DNA of 64,000 nucleotides from Deinococcus aestuarii (GTDB lineage Bacteria > Deinococcota > Deinococci > Deinococcales > Deinococcaceae), in assembly GCF_018863415.1 (NCBI RefSeq), contig NZ_JAHKSN010000007.1:62001-126000 (forward strand), given 5' to 3'. Every line of letters begins with the position of its first letter. Positions within the stretch are counted from its first letter, which is position 1. Positions 31,578 to 43,842 of the stretch are shown here, one piece after another. Below the pieces are notes generated by a model that saw only the letters and a list, made by a program, of their open reading frames with translations, had not been told where the DNA came from and ran no database searches. The translations under genes and the position numbers were made by a program.

Positions 31578-32819
31578 TCAGAGCGAGGCGAGCGCCGCCT
31601 GTGCCCGAACGTATCCGGGCCGCAGCCGCACCGCCTCACGGTAGGCGGCCTTCGCCCCCGCCGCGCGGCCCAGGGCGCTCAGCGCGCGGCCCCGCCAGTA
31701 GAGGGCTTCCTCATGGGCGGGAGCGTCGCGCAGCACGGCGTTCGTCAGCCGCAGCACGTCCGCGTAGCGCCCGGTGCGGGTATACGCCTCCAGCGGCCCG
31801 AAGGTGTACCACATCGCCCGCCACGGCAGCCCGCCCACCACGCGCGCCGGGCGGGTGGGGTCGAGGGCCGGGTCGGGCCGGGCGGCGAACGCCTGATCGA
31901 AGGCCCGCGCCGCCCCCCGCGCATCTCCCAGGGCGAGCTTGGCCTGCCCCAGGTTCAGCCAGCCCACCGCGTCCTGCCGCCGCTCCGCCTCGGCCAGGGC
32001 CACCCGCAGCGCCTCACGCCTGGCCGCCGCCGGGTCCGCGCGGAAGCCGAGCAGCTCGCGCACCTCCCCGGCCTGTGCGGGCGGGGAGACGACGAGGAAG
32101 GTCCGCCCGAAGGAGCGCCACAGCTCGTCGAAGCGGGCGTAGGGCATGGAGAGCGGCCCCAGGTACGAGTCGAGCGCGCTGAAGACCCCCTTCGCGTCGT
32201 CGTACCCGGTGAGCAGGCGGTAGTGCCCCATTCCGCCGCTGTCGTGGGTCACGAACCACGTCTCCACGACGACCGGATACCCCGCCGCCAGCAGCCGCTT
32301 GAGCAGGGGGCGGTCCCCGTTCGTGGCGAGGTGAACGTCCATGCCCTGCGAGCGGGCAAACGAGGCCAGCTCCTCCGGCGAGACGTTCACGTCCCCGCGG
32401 TTGGGCTTGAGGCGCGGGGCGATGTCGTACTGGTCGAGCGTTCCGCCCCAGCGGCTGAGCACCATGCCCACCGTCACCGGCCCGCAGTTGTTCAGCCGCT
32501 GGTACTCGTGCCGGATGCCGGAGACGCTCGCGGACGCGGGCAGGGGAGGGGGCGGCGGAGGCAGGGCGGCCTCGGGTTCGGGCGTGGGGGGCGTGGTCTC
32601 CTGCGTCGTCTCCGGCACGGCGGGCGGTGTGTCCGGCTCCGCCTCTCTCTCTGGGGCTGCCTCGACAGGCTCCGGCTGGGTCTGGACGACCGGGACGGAG
32701 GTTGCCGGGGTCGTTCCTCCCCCACCCGTCTCGGGCTGAAGGAGGCCCGCGCCGAGGACGGTCGCTCCCACGAGCAGGCCAGCGGTCAGCAGCAGGGCGG
32801 GGAGGGAAGGAGCACGCAT
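31578..32819 (-). CDS. Exported C39-like peptidase with C-terminal TPR repeats
   Basis: A 413-residue protein. A signal or anchor segment LLLTAGLLVGATVLGAGLL is followed by a Pro/Glu/Thr-rich linker (about residues 35-95), a papain-like C39_2 domain with NNCGPVTVGMVL (Cys near 112) and GGMGHYRLLTGYDD (His near 197), and TPR-type helices at the C-terminus (GWLNLGQAKLALGDARGAAR, ALYWRGRALSALGRAAGAKA). It would act outside the membrane, cutting or binding peptides or cell-wall-linked proteins. Substrate unknown. Confidence 0.82.
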   Translation of the reverse strand: MRAPSLPALLLTAGLLVGATVLGAGLLQPETGGGGTTPATSVPVVQTQPEPVEAAPEREAEPDTPPAVPETTQETTPPTPEPEAALPPPPPPLPASASVSGIRHEYQRLNNCGPVTVGMVLSRWGGTLDQYDIAPRLKPNRGDVNVSPEELASFARSQGMDVHLATNGDRPLLKRLLAAGYPVVVETWFVTHDSGGMGHYRLLTGYDDAKGVFSALDSYLGPLSMPYARFDELWRSFGRTFLVVSPPAQAGEVRELLGFRADPAAARREALRVALAEAERRQDAVGWLNLGQAKLALGDARGAARAFDQAFAARPDPALDPTRPARVVGGLPWRAMWYTFGPLEAYTRTGRYADVLRLTNAVLRDAPAHEEALYWRGRALSALGRAAGAKAAYREAVRLRPGYVRAQAALASL

Positions 32820-32921
32820 CCTTCCTATCTTTCCCAGACTTCATGATTTCTGCTTGAGGCGCAAACGTGCGCTGGGCGGGAATCAAGCCGTGCACGGTTC
32901 GTGGTCTGCGTCCCTCCTCCC

Positions 32922-33923
<1,002 letters not shown>

Positions 33924-34005
33924 GCGGGAACCTCGTGGGGTCGGGTGGCTTGTGGCTCGTCGCCTGTGGAGGCTGAGAGCTGATGGCTGACGGCTGAACG
34001 CTCCC
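33924..34005. repeat. Short tandem-like GCTGA repeats between E1 genes
   Basis: A G-rich spacer with GCTGAGAGCTGATGGCTGA followed by CGGCTGA (about 33969-33994): degenerate 8-9-nt direct repeats. It may be a slipped-strand remnant; no coding potential. Confidence 0.4.
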
Positions 34006-35100
<1,095 letters not shown>

Positions 35101-35314
35101 GGGGCCTCCACGGCGGGTGGGCTTCGTCACGCCCGGCGTGCGGCGCCCCTCCGGCGGTGAACCCGGATCAGGAAGGGGACGCGGCATCGGCCTGGTGCAC
35201 GGCAAGCGGGGGGAAAGGGGATGCGGAGGGTGGGCGGGCCACCCGGAGGGGGAAGGCGTCCAGCGTAGCAGAGATGCCCCCCGGGCCCGGCCTCCCGGCG
35301 CGTACACTGCCCCC

Positions 35315-35812
35315 ATGCGACGCGCGTTCCTGGGGTTGACGGTCCTCGCCCTCCTGCTCGGCACGGCCCGGGCCGACCATCAGCAGGACAACCTGCGGCC
35401 CCTCACGAGCAGTGACCTGTGCCCGCCCGTCGCCTACGTCGCCGTCGACGACGAGGAGCAGCAAGACCTCGCGGTCGCGCTCGACGAGCAGCTCGACCGG
35501 TACGCCACCCTCTACGGGGTGCCCTACGGCGACCCCAAGACCTGCACGGTCGACCAGATCTTTACCCTCGACGCCTTCAAGGCCCGCGACGGGCGGATGC
35601 TCTACGCCCTCGACCTCAGCCTCCAGACGGCCAAGCCCGCGCGGCTGACCCTGGGAACGCACACCTTCGACGCCAAGGCCCTTGAGCTGTGGTCCTCCTC
35701 GGGGTACGGCAGCGTCGCGGGCCAAGACGACCTCGCCGACATGGCCGTGGGGAGCGTGCGCGAGTACTACGAGGAACTCGCCCTCGCGTGGAAGGCCACC
35801 CACAAGAAGTAG
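35315..35812 (+). CDS. Exported protein of unknown function
   Basis: A 165-residue protein with a clear signal peptide ([20 protein letters not shown], cleavage near residue 20). The mature part has two Cys (LCPP and KTCTV) that could form a disulfide, and an acidic character. No named family recognised. A TACACT box (35303-35308) stands 6 nt before the ATG, a textbook leaderless start for this genome. Confidence 0.82.
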   Translation: MRRAFLGLTVLALLLGTARADHQQDNLRPLTSSDLCPPVAYVAVDDEEQQDLAVALDEQLDRYATLYGVPYGDPKTCTVDQIFTLDAFKARDGRMLYALDLSLQTAKPARLTLGTHTFDAKALELWSSSGYGSVAGQDDLADMAVGSVREYYEELALAWKATHKK

Positions 35813-35831
35813 CGCGGTGCGGTCAAGGAGC

Positions 35832-35863
35832 CACGCCGCCCCGGTCGCTCACAGGGCGGCGTG
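35832..35863. terminator. Hairpin between convergent genes
   Basis: CACGCCGCC (35832-35840) pairs exactly with GGCGGCGTG (35855-35863), 14-nt loop, followed by CGGGTTTGG. Probable stop for the gene ending at 35812, possibly both ways. Confidence 0.6.
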
Positions 35864-35877
35864 CGGGTTTGGCGGGC

Positions 35878-36792
35878 TCAGCGGTGGGTGACGTTCACCT
35901 CGAAGCGGTTGCCCTGCTGGCGGACCTCCAGGGTCACGCGCTCCTGGCCCCGGCGGAACTCGCCGCGCAGGCGAAGGCCGTTGCCGTTCTCGCGCCGCTC
36001 GACCTGGCGGTAGCCCTGCTGACGCAGGCGGGCGGCGTATTCCGCGTACACGTCCTCCACGCGGGACTGGCGCTCGAAGGAGGTCTGCCAGTCGCGGTCC
36101 AGGAAGTCCTCCAGATGGGCCGGGGCGGGCTGGGTGGGCGCCGGGCGCACGGGCGGCACGGGGGCCGGGCGCAGGGGAGCGGGCTGCCCCCCCGCCGCAC
36201 GCGGCACCACGCTATAGGACGCCGTGCCGCTCACCCAGCTCGCCTGATCGACCGGCGTCACGACGATGCTCAGCGCCTGCGCGAGCCGTTCCTGGCCCTG
36301 CACGTTCACGGTGGCGAACGTATTCTGGTCCGCCTTGAAGGAGGCGATCTGCCCCAGATTCAGCGGCGTGCGGCTCGCCAGCGCGAGGACCTTGTTCAGG
36401 CCGTAGGGCGTGGCGATGTCGAAGGTGAAGGGGTCGCCCGCGTCGGGGAAGACCTTGGTGGTATTGGCCTTCAGGAAGTTGCCCCCGCCCCCGTAGCGGT
36501 TGGGGAGAATCAGGTCCACGTTTCCGCGCGGGTCGAGGTTGAAGAGATACACGTAGGCGTCCTGGTTCACGCTCGTGAAGAGCCGGATGCGGTCGCCGGG
36601 GGCGTAGATCGCCGTTCCGGTCCCGCCCGGCGTGCGGTCGGTCCAGACCCTGACGCTCAGGGTGGTGGGCACCGGGTTCACGATGATGCTCTGGGCGCTG
36701 ACGCGCGGGGCGGCGGCGGCCGTGCCGAGCCCCGATACGCCGAGCAGGGCACAGAGGAGGCCGAGGGTCAGCCGGGAGGAGCTGGGTCTCAT
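35878..36792 (-). CDS. Exported DUF4384-type protein
   Basis: A 304-residue protein with a signal peptide ([19 protein letters not shown]). The middle part has the DUF4384 pattern: [55 protein letters not shown] Pro-rich linker (about 200-225) leads to a C-terminal domain of about 75 residues with charged beta strands ([20 protein letters not shown]). Similar proteins occur at the envelope of Deinococcus; the function is unknown. Confidence 0.8.
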   Translation of the reverse strand: MRPSSSRLTLGLLCALLGVSGLGTAAAAPRVSAQSIIVNPVPTTLSVRVWTDRTPGGTGTAIYAPGDRIRLFTSVNQDAYVYLFNLDPRGNVDLILPNRYGGGGNFLKANTTKVFPDAGDPFTFDIATPYGLNKVLALASRTPLNLGQIASFKADQNTFATVNVQGQERLAQALSIVVTPVDQASWVSGTASYSVVPRAAGGQPAPLRPAPVPPVRPAPTQPAPAHLEDFLDRDWQTSFERQSRVEDVYAEYAARLRQQGYRQVERRENGNGLRLRGEFRRGQERVTLEVRQQGNRFEVNVTHR

Positions 36793-36930
36793 GCCCCGAC
36801 TGTGCCGGGATCACTTGACGGGCGCCTGACCCCGGCTCTCAGCCGGTTCTCCCGGCTTCCTCATCCGGGTTTCACCGTGTTCCCCAGACCACCACAGACG
36901 GGGCGGGGGCGGGCGCACTAGACTCTGCGC

Positions 36931-37475
<545 letters not shown>

Positions 37476-37479
<4 letters not shown>

Positions 37480-38708
37480 CCCCCGCCGCCCGCCGCGTTC
37501 CCCGGGCGGTCATGGTGCGCGAGGGGCTGCTCGCCGCGCTGCCCGCGCTGCTGACCGTGGCGCTCTTGCTGCTTGCCACCCAGCCCGCGTACGACACGCT
37601 GCTCCGCAACGGGAACGGCTGGTCCCCCTACGCCTACCAGGGGCTCGCCCAGGACGTGCAGGCCTCTCAGGTGGCGCGGCTCGACCCCACCCTGGGCGAC
37701 GAGGAGCGGCAGGAGATCCGCGACCGCGCCCTGTCCAGCGCCGGGAACCCGGCCCAGTTCACGGCCCTGGCGACGGTGGAAGGCTACGGGGACGCCCGGC
37801 TCGCCCGGGTCGAGCGGCTGCTGCGCGAGAACACGCCTGCCTCGCTGGCCGCCGCCGCCCGCGAGGCCGTCCGGCTCAACGCGCAGGCGGGAAGCTACGC
37901 GGGCGAGACGGGGGTCGCGTACCTGCGCGCCCTTCAGGACATGCGGCGCGCGCTGATCTTCACCGCCTTCGTGACCGGGCTGCTGAGCATGTTCCTGACC
38001 GGGCGGGCCCTGCTGCTGTGGCGGGCCGAGCGCGACCGCCGCGCCCACCGCGAGGCCCGCCAGCGCGAAGCCCTCAGCCTCGCCAGCCACGAGCTGCGCC
38101 GCCCCCTCCAGGCCCTGATGCTCGCCAGCGACCTGCTCCGGCACGCCGATACCCCCGAACAGCGCCAGCACCTCCTCGCGCTCATCGAGGACAGCGCGGC
38201 CCAGCTCGCCAGCCGCGCCGACCTCACCCGCCTGAACGACCTGTACCTCGACGTGACCCTGCGCGCCGCCCGCACCGACCTGCGCCCCCTGCTGGGCCGC
38301 TTCGCAGGGGGCCGGGTGAGCGTTCACCTGCCGGAAGAGCCCGTGTCCTGGGTCGTGGACCCGGGCCGGGTGCGCCAGATCGTCGAGAACCTCGTCGAGA
38401 ACGCCCTGAAGTACACCCCCGGCCCGGTCGGGGTCACCCTGAGGATGAGGGCCGGGCAGCCCGAGATCACCGTGCGCGACCACGGCCCCGGCCTGTCCCC
38501 CGAATTGCGGCGGCGCGTCTTCCTCCCCTACGAGCGCGGTCCGCGCGGCCTCGCGGACGGGCAGGGCCTGGGCCTCTCCCTCGTGCGCCGCTACGCCCGC
38601 GCCCACGGCGGCGACGTGACCCTGGAGGACGCCCAAGGCGGCGGCACCCTCGCCCGCGTCACCCTGGGCGAGCCCCCCCTGGTGGACGCGGGCGAGGGGC
38701 GGGGCTGA
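37476..38708 (+). CDS. Membrane sensor histidine kinase
   Basis: A 410-residue kinase. Helix 1 ([19 protein letters not shown]) and helix 2 ([20 protein letters not shown]) enclose a 110-residue periplasmic sensor part. HisKA is [12 protein letters not shown] (phospho-His), the ATPase has [16 protein letters not shown] and [16 protein letters not shown] 37476 overlaps the stop of the upstream exported gene, so they are co-translated; the upstream protein may act with the sensor. No response regulator lies nearby. Confidence 0.87.
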
Positions 38709-38818
38709 GGGGCCACGGTCCTTCCGCCCGACCTCAAGCTGCCGCCAAGGACGGCGCAACGTCCCTTGAGGAACACCGCGCCCGTCGCCGTCCAGGGGGC
38801 CGTTATGCTGAGCGGCCC

Positions 38819-39178
38819 ATGAGAAGATTCCTCGCGCTGGCCCTGCTGTCGTGCCCGTCCGTCCTCGCGCAGCCGCAGACCCTCAACCGGGCGGTGCAGG
38901 CGCCCGCCGGGGCCCTCACCGTGGCGGAGAGCGGCGCCACCCTCGCCCTCGACTGCGCGGGCCGCAGCGTGACCGTCGCGGGGGGCGGCAACACGCTCTC
39001 GCTGCAAGGCGTCTGCGACTTCGTGAACGTCACCGGGAGCGGCAACGTGATCACGCTGGGAGGCGCGCGTGTCCTGCAATTCCTCGGCAACGACAACCGC
39101 GTGACCTGGACCAGACGCCCCCGCTACGTGTTCACCAACGCCCGCACGACCGGGAACACGGCGGCGCAGGCCCGGTAG
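38819..39178 (+). CDS. DUF3060-type exported protein
   Basis: A 119-residue protein with a signal peptide (RRFLALALLSCPSVLAQ). The mature part has the repeated beta pattern LALDCAGRSVTVAGGGNTL, LQGVCDFVNVTGSGNVI, LQFLGNDNRVTW, matching DUF3060, a small beta-solenoid-like family of unknown role. The two Cys of the first repeats probably pair. A TATGCT box lies 9 nt before the ATG. Confidence 0.8.
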   Translation: MRRFLALALLSCPSVLAQPQTLNRAVQAPAGALTVAESGATLALDCAGRSVTVAGGGNTLSLQGVCDFVNVTGSGNVITLGGARVLQFLGNDNRVTWTRRPRYVFTNARTTGNTAAQAR

Positions 39179-39327
39179 AGCGTTTGACACGGTAAAGCTG
39201 TCATGCTGAGCGCAGCGAAGCGTCTCCAACGCGCCGGCCGAGACCCTTCTTTCGTCGAATGCTCCGGGAAGCGGAGGCAGCGCGACGGATCAGCCGCAGG
39301 TCGGAGCTAGCCGGACGGGAGCGCCCC
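39179..39327. repeat. Dispersed CTGAGCGCAGCGAAG-type repeat
   Basis: The sequence GTCATGCTGAGCGCAGCGAA (39201-39220) followed by GCGTCTCC resembles a class of interspersed repeats seen in many genomes; a degenerate copy lies at about 24882-24910. No coding potential. Confidence 0.45.
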
Positions 39328-40335
39328 TCACGGCCCCGGTGCCGGGGTGGCGAACACCTGGGTCCAGTAGCGCCCGTACTCGGAGTCCGGGCCGCTCACG
39401 TACGACACGCCGAGGCGGGTGAAGTCGCCCATGATGTTGCGGCAGTGGCCGGGGCTGCGCAGCCACCCGGCGACGACCTCCTCCGGCGTGGTCTGCCCGG
39501 CGGCGATGTTCTCGGCGGTCGTCTGCGCCTCGAATCCGGCCGCCTGAACCCGCAGCCACGGGGTGCTGCCGTCCACCGGGCTCTGGTGGTCGAAGTAGCC
39601 GTGCAGGGCCATGCCCGCCGACTGGGCGAGGGCGGCCACCTCCAGCGTCGGGTCGCGGGTGAGGGGGGGGAGGGCGGGGCCGCCGCCTTGCAGGGTGGTG
39701 CAGTTCCAGCCGCGCGCGCGGGCCTGATTGGTCAGGCGCAGCACCTCGGTCTCGAAGGGCACGCTGAGGGTCAGCGGGGCCATGCGGAAGGTGAGTGACT
39801 GCTCCAGCGCCCCGCCCGTGCCCGTCAGCCGCACGGAGGCGCGGTGTTGCCCCGCCGGGACGGGGACGGGCTCCGCCCCCACGGCCCGCCCGTCGAGCGT
39901 GAAACTGGGCGTGGTGGGCCGGTACACCACGCTGCCCGCCGCGCTAAGGCGCACCTCGCCGTCGCCGAGCAGCAGCACCAGTCCGGCCCGCTCGGGTCCG
40001 CTGCTGGCGACCTCGACCTGGCTGGTGGCCGTGGAGCGGACCCGGCCGCGCGCGTCGAGCAGGCTCGCCCGCAGGGTGTAGGTCCCGGGCCGGTAGTACG
40101 TGTGGGTCACGCGCCGTCCCTGCCCGGTGCCGCCGTCCCCGAAGTCCCACTCCACGCGGTACTCGGCGGGAGCCTGCGCCGTGAACGACACGCTCAGCGG
40201 GGCGCGCTGCTCCTCGTTCATCGAGAGGCTCACCCGGAATCCCACGGGCTGCGCCGCACACGCCCCCACCAACGCCATCCCGGGCACGCCCGCCAGCAGC
40301 GCCAGCAGGCCCCTCCGCATCCTCAACCGAGTCAC
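39328..40335 (-). CDS. Lipoprotein with PKD and CAP (SCP/PR-1) domains
   Basis: A 335-residue secreted protein. A lipobox-like LVGAC follows the signal (about residue 25). A PKD domain ([20 protein letters not shown]) spans about 35-115, a small beta domain 115-195, and a C-terminal CAP domain from [10 protein letters not shown] to the end, with [16 protein letters not shown] and SPGHCRNIM; the His/Glu pocket of CAP proteins is kept. GTG 40335 has a TAGGCT box 6 nt upstream; ATG 40320 is possible. Confidence 0.87.
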   Translation of the reverse strand: MTRLRMRRGLLALLAGVPGMALVGACAAQPVGFRVSLSMNEEQRAPLSVSFTAQAPAEYRVEWDFGDGGTGQGRRVTHTYYRPGTYTLRASLLDARGRVRSTATSQVEVASSGPERAGLVLLLGDGEVRLSAAGSVVYRPTTPSFTLDGRAVGAEPVPVPAGQHRASVRLTGTGGALEQSLTFRMAPLTLSVPFETEVLRLTNQARARGWNCTTLQGGGPALPPLTRDPTLEVAALAQSAGMALHGYFDHQSPVDGSTPWLRVQAAGFEAQTTAENIAAGQTTPEEVVAGWLRSPGHCRNIMGDFTRLGVSYVSGPDSEYGRYWTQVFATPAPGP

Positions 40336-40398
40336 CCGGACAGCCTAGCGGCCCGGGGGCCACGTCCGGCGTGAGGGAAGCCACCACGGCCCGCCCCC

Positions 40399-40974
40399 TC
40401 AATGCACGTCCGTCACGTCCGCCAGCAGTTCCGCCAGTTGTTCCTTCGCCCGGAAGACGCGGCTTTTCGCCGTGCCGACCGCCACCCCCTGAATCCGGGC
40501 GATCTCGTCGTAGGGCAGGTCCTCGACGAAGCGCAGCACGACCGCCTCGCGGTACTCCTCCGGCAGCCGCATCAGGGCCCGCTGCACCCGGTCCTGCGCG
40601 TCGGCGCTCTCGGCGGCCTGCACCGGCGAGCGGGCGGCACTCGTCACCTCGAAGCCCACGTCCTCGCGCGCCTCCTCCAGGCTGAAGCGCTGGAGCTGCT
40701 TGCGGCGGTGAGACTCGATCTGGGTATTCCGCGCGACCTGATACAGCCAGGGCAGCACCCGCTCACCCGCGCGGAAGGTGCGGATGCTTCTCCACGCCCG
40801 GTAAAAAACCTCCTGGGTGAGGTCGAGCGCGTCGTCCGCGTTGCCCTCCAGACGGTAGAGGTAGGCGTACATCCGCCCCTCGTAGGCGCTCACGAAGTCG
40901 TACCACGCGGCCTCCTCCCCGTTACTGAGGCGGGCGAGCAGCTCGGGCGTGAGGACATCGGGCACTTCGGTCAC
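40399..40974 (-). CDS. ECF-type RNA polymerase sigma factor
   Basis: A 191-residue sigma factor. Region 2 reads AYLYRLEGNADDALDLTQEV then FYRAWRSIRTFRAGERVLPW; region 4 reads LPEEYREAVVLRFVEDLPYD then EIARIQGVAVGTAKSRVFR. No anti-sigma gene is adjacent. GTG 40974 is chosen because a TATGGT box lies 9 nt upstream; ATG 41019 (MADSLHG) in the same frame is the alternative. It is divergent from the FUN14-like gene. Confidence 0.9.
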   Translation of the reverse strand: MTEVPDVLTPELLARLSNGEEAAWYDFVSAYEGRMYAYLYRLEGNADDALDLTQEVFYRAWRSIRTFRAGERVLPWLYQVARNTQIESHRRKQLQRFSLEEAREDVGFEVTSAARSPVQAAESADAQDRVQRALMRLPEEYREAVVLRFVEDLPYDEIARIQGVAVGTAKSRVFRAKEQLAELLADVTDVH

Positions 40975-41047
40975 GTCCCGCCCACCATACCGCCTCGTTC
41001 CGTGCAAGGAGTCAGCCATACGGCGGACGCTAGGCTGCGCCCCGCCC

Positions 41048-41395
41048 GTGCCCCCCGACACCCTCTCCACCACCGCCCTCATAGGCGCCCTTCGGCCCCT
41101 CCTCCCCGACCTCAGCGTCGGTGCCCTGCTGGGATTTGCCACCGGGCTCGCCCTCAAGAAGCTCGGGCGGGTCACCCTCGTCGCGCTGGGCCTGCTCGTT
41201 CTGACCCTGCAACTCCTCGCCTCTTTCGACCTCGTGACCGTCCACTGGTCGCGCGTGCAGGCCCTCGCCGACCCGTGGCTGCGGCAGGGAGGCGAGGCGG
41301 GGGCCGGGTGGCTGGGGCGGGTGCTGACGGCGCGGCTGCCCTTCGCGGGGGCGTTCACGGCGGGGCTGCTGGTGGGGCTGCGGGCGCGGGGGTGA
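41048..41395 (+). CDS. FUN14-like small membrane protein
   Basis: A 115-residue protein with two or three hydrophobic segments: SVGALLGFATGLALKKLGR, TLVALGLLVLTLQLLASFDL and PFAGAFTAGLLVGLRA. The pattern fits FUN14-family proteins found in archaea and bacteria, with unknown function. GTG 41048 is inferred; a TAGGCT box lies 11 nt upstream. Confidence 0.7.
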   Translation: MPPDTLSTTALIGALRPLLPDLSVGALLGFATGLALKKLGRVTLVALGLLVLTLQLLASFDLVTVHWSRVQALADPWLRQGGEAGAGWLGRVLTARLPFAGAFTAGLLVGLRARG

Positions 41396-41462
41396 GCTGC
41401 AAAGCGTCCTTCTGCCGAGCAAGAACCTGGGGCTGGAACGGCCTGAGAAGTTCCTCCCCCTT

Positions 41463-41487
41463 GACTCGTGGAGCTGCTTGCAGAGGG
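41463..41487 (+). repeat. 25-nt repeat shared with 22358-22382
   Basis: Only two mismatches to the other copy, core GAGCTGCTTGCAGAGG identical. It lies in a 251-nt gene-free gap (41396-41646) that also has C-rich and G-rich hairpin-like blocks at 41500-41515 and 41575-41640. Confidence 0.65.
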
Positions 41488-41646
41488 GGAGGTTGGGAGG
41501 GGGTGAGCGGGCAGGGCGTCGGGAGCAGGGGGAATATCGAGGCAGCCGCACTCCAGGCGCGTTGGGGGGCGGGCCCGTCACCCCCCTCTCATGCGGAGCT
41601 TTACAAGTCCCAACCTCCCCCACAAGGGGGAAGGAGTTACCCGCAC

Positions 41647-42780
41647 CTACGCGACCGGCGCGACCGTGTCCGTGTGAATCTGCCGCGAGCCCTCGCCGCC
41701 CTGCCCCCTGAGCAGCGGCATGACGAGTTCGCCGAAGCGCCGCGCCTCCTCCAGGTGCGGGTAGCCGCTGAAGATGAAGGACGAAAAGCCCATCGTCTCG
41801 TACCGCCGAATCTTGGCCGCGACCTGCTCTGGGCTGCCGATCAGCGCCACGCCCACCCCGCTGCGGGCCATGCCGACGCCCGCCCAGAGGTTCGGCTCGA
41901 CGAGGAGGTTCCCGTCCTCCAGCCCGCGCAGCATCTCGATCTGGCGCAGTTGGCCCACGCCGTCCACGTGCTTGTAGCTCTCCACAAAGGCCTGGCGCAC
42001 CTCGGGGTCCACCCGCGAGATCAGGCGTTCAGCCGCCTGCCACGCCTCCTCCTCGGTCTCGCGCACGACGACGTGCGTCCGCAGGCCGTAGCGGAGGGCT
42101 CGGCCCGTTTCCCCCTCCAGCGCCCGCATCTGGCCCATTCGCTCGGCCAGCATGTCCTCCCGCTCGCCCCACATCAGGTACACGTCGGCGAGGTCGGCGG
42201 CGATGCGCTGCGCGACGGGCGAGGCGCCCCCGAAGTAGATCGGGATGGGCTGCACAGGCGGCGGGTCCAGCACCGCGTTCTCGAAGGCGAACAGCTCCGA
42301 GCGGTGGCTCACGGGCGGCGGCTGGGTCCAGAGCTGACGCAGGATGGACATGAACCCGCGCGTCCGCTCGTACCGCTGGGCGTGCGGCTCGAAGTCGCCG
42401 TACATCGCGTTCTCGGCGGGGCTGCTCCCCGTCACGATGTTCACCCGCACCCGCCCGGGGAAGAGGTTTTGCGCCGTGGCGAGCATCTTCGCGTACATGG
42501 CCGGGTGGAACATGCCGGGCCGCACCGCGATGAGGAGCCCCGGGTCCGTCTGCGCCGTCCGCGCGAGGGCCGCAATCGCCGCCGTGTAGTTCTCGTGTTC
42601 GCTGTGGTAGTTCGTCGCCGTCAGCAGCGCCTCGAATCCCGCTTCGCCCGCCGTCGTGATCAGGCTGGAGAGGTAGGGCAGCGTGGGCCTGCGCGGCGGC
42701 TTCTCCCGCGTGCCGATGAACTCGCCGTCCCGGGAGAGCTGGAGGAACCACAGGAATTCGGATGGGGAGGGTTGGGTCAT
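41647..42780 (-). CDS. Luciferase-like flavin monooxygenase (SsuD-type)
   Basis: A 377-residue LLM-class enzyme using reduced FMN. SsuD-like segments include FEALLTATNYHSEHENYTAA, TAQTDPGLLIAVRPGMFHPA, RVRVNIVTGSSPAENAMYGD and IPIYFGGASPVAQ. Such enzymes release sulfite from alkanesulfonates or oxidise related carbon compounds. The sugar-type ABC transporter nearby is not the usual SsuABC, so the substrate is unclear. The ATG at 42780 is followed upstream by repeats. Confidence 0.88.
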   Translation of the reverse strand: MTQPSPSEFLWFLQLSRDGEFIGTREKPPRRPTLPYLSSLITTAGEAGFEALLTATNYHSEHENYTAAIAALARTAQTDPGLLIAVRPGMFHPAMYAKMLATAQNLFPGRVRVNIVTGSSPAENAMYGDFEPHAQRYERTRGFMSILRQLWTQPPPVSHRSELFAFENAVLDPPPVQPIPIYFGGASPVAQRIAADLADVYLMWGEREDMLAERMGQMRALEGETGRALRYGLRTHVVVRETEEEAWQAAERLISRVDPEVRQAFVESYKHVDGVGQLRQIEMLRGLEDGNLLVEPNLWAGVGMARSGVGVALIGSPEQVAAKIRRYETMGFSSFIFSGYPHLEEARRFGELVMPLLRGQGGEGSRQIHTDTVAPVA

Positions 42781-42832
42781 GGGAGCCTCGCTAGGTGAGC
42801 GGGTGTCGGTTCTTTTCTCCCTCTCCCCCTGC

Positions 42833-42864
42833 GGGAGAGGGCCGGGGTGAGGGGGCGTGTGACC
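42833..42864 (-). repeat. Interspersed repeat, inverted copy of 4001-4032
   Basis: The reverse complement is identical to 4001-4032 over 32 nt. Beside it, CTCCCTCTCCCCCTGCGGGA (42818-42837) forms a CTCCC/GGGAG hairpin. Copy lies in the 218-nt gap between the monooxygenase and the transporter genes. Confidence 0.75.
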
Positions 42865-42929
42865 AGCGTCAGGGCCATCAAGAGGGCTTGCCTCTTCCTC
42901 CCGCCGCGCTGGTGGTCGCTTGCGGTCAC

Positions 42930-42962
42930 CCCCTCCCAGCCTCCCCCCTCAAGGGGAAGGGG
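42930..42962 (-). repeat. Interspersed repeat, type B copy
   Basis: On the minus strand it reads as CCCCTTGAGGGGGGAGGCT with a G-rich tail, near-identical to 3909-3940. It ends 36 nt before the permease stop. Confidence 0.6.
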
Positions 42963-42998
42963 TAGTAACGTGAACGCTTAAGCGGTGATACTTCCCCT

Positions 42999-43841
42999 TC
43001 ACGCCTTCACCCCGCCTGCCGTCAGCCCCGCCACGAACCGCTTCTGGAACACGGCGATCAGCACGACGATGGGCACCACCGCGATCACCACCGCCGCGCT
43101 GATCAGCGGCCACGGGAACGCGAATTCCCCCTGGTACAGCGTCACGCCGACCGATACGGTCCGCATGTTGAGCCGCGTGTTGAAGCTCAGCGCCAGCAGG
43201 AATTCGTTCCACGAGTTGACGAAGACGAGGAGCGCCGCCGTCACCACGCCCGGCAGGCTCAGCGGCAGCACGATTCGGGTCATCGCGCCGACGCGGGTGG
43301 AGCCGTCCACCATCGCCGCCGATTCGAGGTCACGCGGGATGGCGCTGAAAAAGGCGACGAGCGTGAGGATGGCGACGGGCAGGCTCAGCGCCGCATAGGG
43401 GAGGATCAGGGCGGGGTAGGTGTTGAGGAGTTGCGCGCTCCGCATCAGCCGGAAGAGGGGCACGAGCAGGCTCACGACCGGCAGCATGGAGAAGGCGACG
43501 ACAAGGGTGAGCAGCAGCCCCCGCGCCCGAATCTCCAACCTGGAGAGCGCGTAGGCTGCGGGCACCGCGACCGCCACGCACAGCGCCGTGCTGAGCAGGC
43601 TGACGATCAGCGAGTTCATGAAGAAGGTGCCGAAGGGCTGCTCGGAAAACACCCGCGCGTAATTGGCGACATCCGGCTGGGAAGGGAGGTATTGCACCGG
43701 GAACTGCTGGAGTTCTCCCTCCGTCTTCAGGCTGGTGAGCAGCATCCACACCAGCGGGAAGAAGCCGCCGAAGACGAGCAGGGCGAGGCCGAGGGCGCGA
43801 ACAACCCGTTCGCTCAGGTTCAGTCGGGGAGCCTGTTCCAT
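42999..43841 (-). CDS. Sugar ABC transporter permease (MalG type)
   Basis: A 280-residue inner-membrane permease with six helices. The cytoplasmic EAA loop is ESAAMVDGSTRVGAMTRIVL, the ATPase contact. The N-terminus (ALGLALLVFGGFFPLVWMLL) and C-terminus (KRFVAGLTAGGVKA) match the MalG/CUT1 class. It follows the MalF-like gene by 1 nt. The gene order is binding protein, MalF-like, MalG-like. Confidence 0.93.
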   Translation of the reverse strand: MEQAPRLNLSERVVRALGLALLVFGGFFPLVWMLLTSLKTEGELQQFPVQYLPSQPDVANYARVFSEQPFGTFFMNSLIVSLLSTALCVAVAVPAAYALSRLEIRARGLLLTLVVAFSMLPVVSLLVPLFRLMRSAQLLNTYPALILPYAALSLPVAILTLVAFFSAIPRDLESAAMVDGSTRVGAMTRIVLPLSLPGVVTAALLVFVNSWNEFLLALSFNTRLNMRTVSVGVTLYQGEFAFPWPLISAAVVIAVVPIVVLIAVFQKRFVAGLTAGGVKA

Positions 43842-43842
43842 C

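Noticed and set aside
33969..33994. CRISPR-like or microsatellite array (GCTGA units)
   Set aside because: Only three or four degenerate 8-9-nt units, no spacers; simple slippage repeat at most. No CRISPR array seen anywhere in the window.
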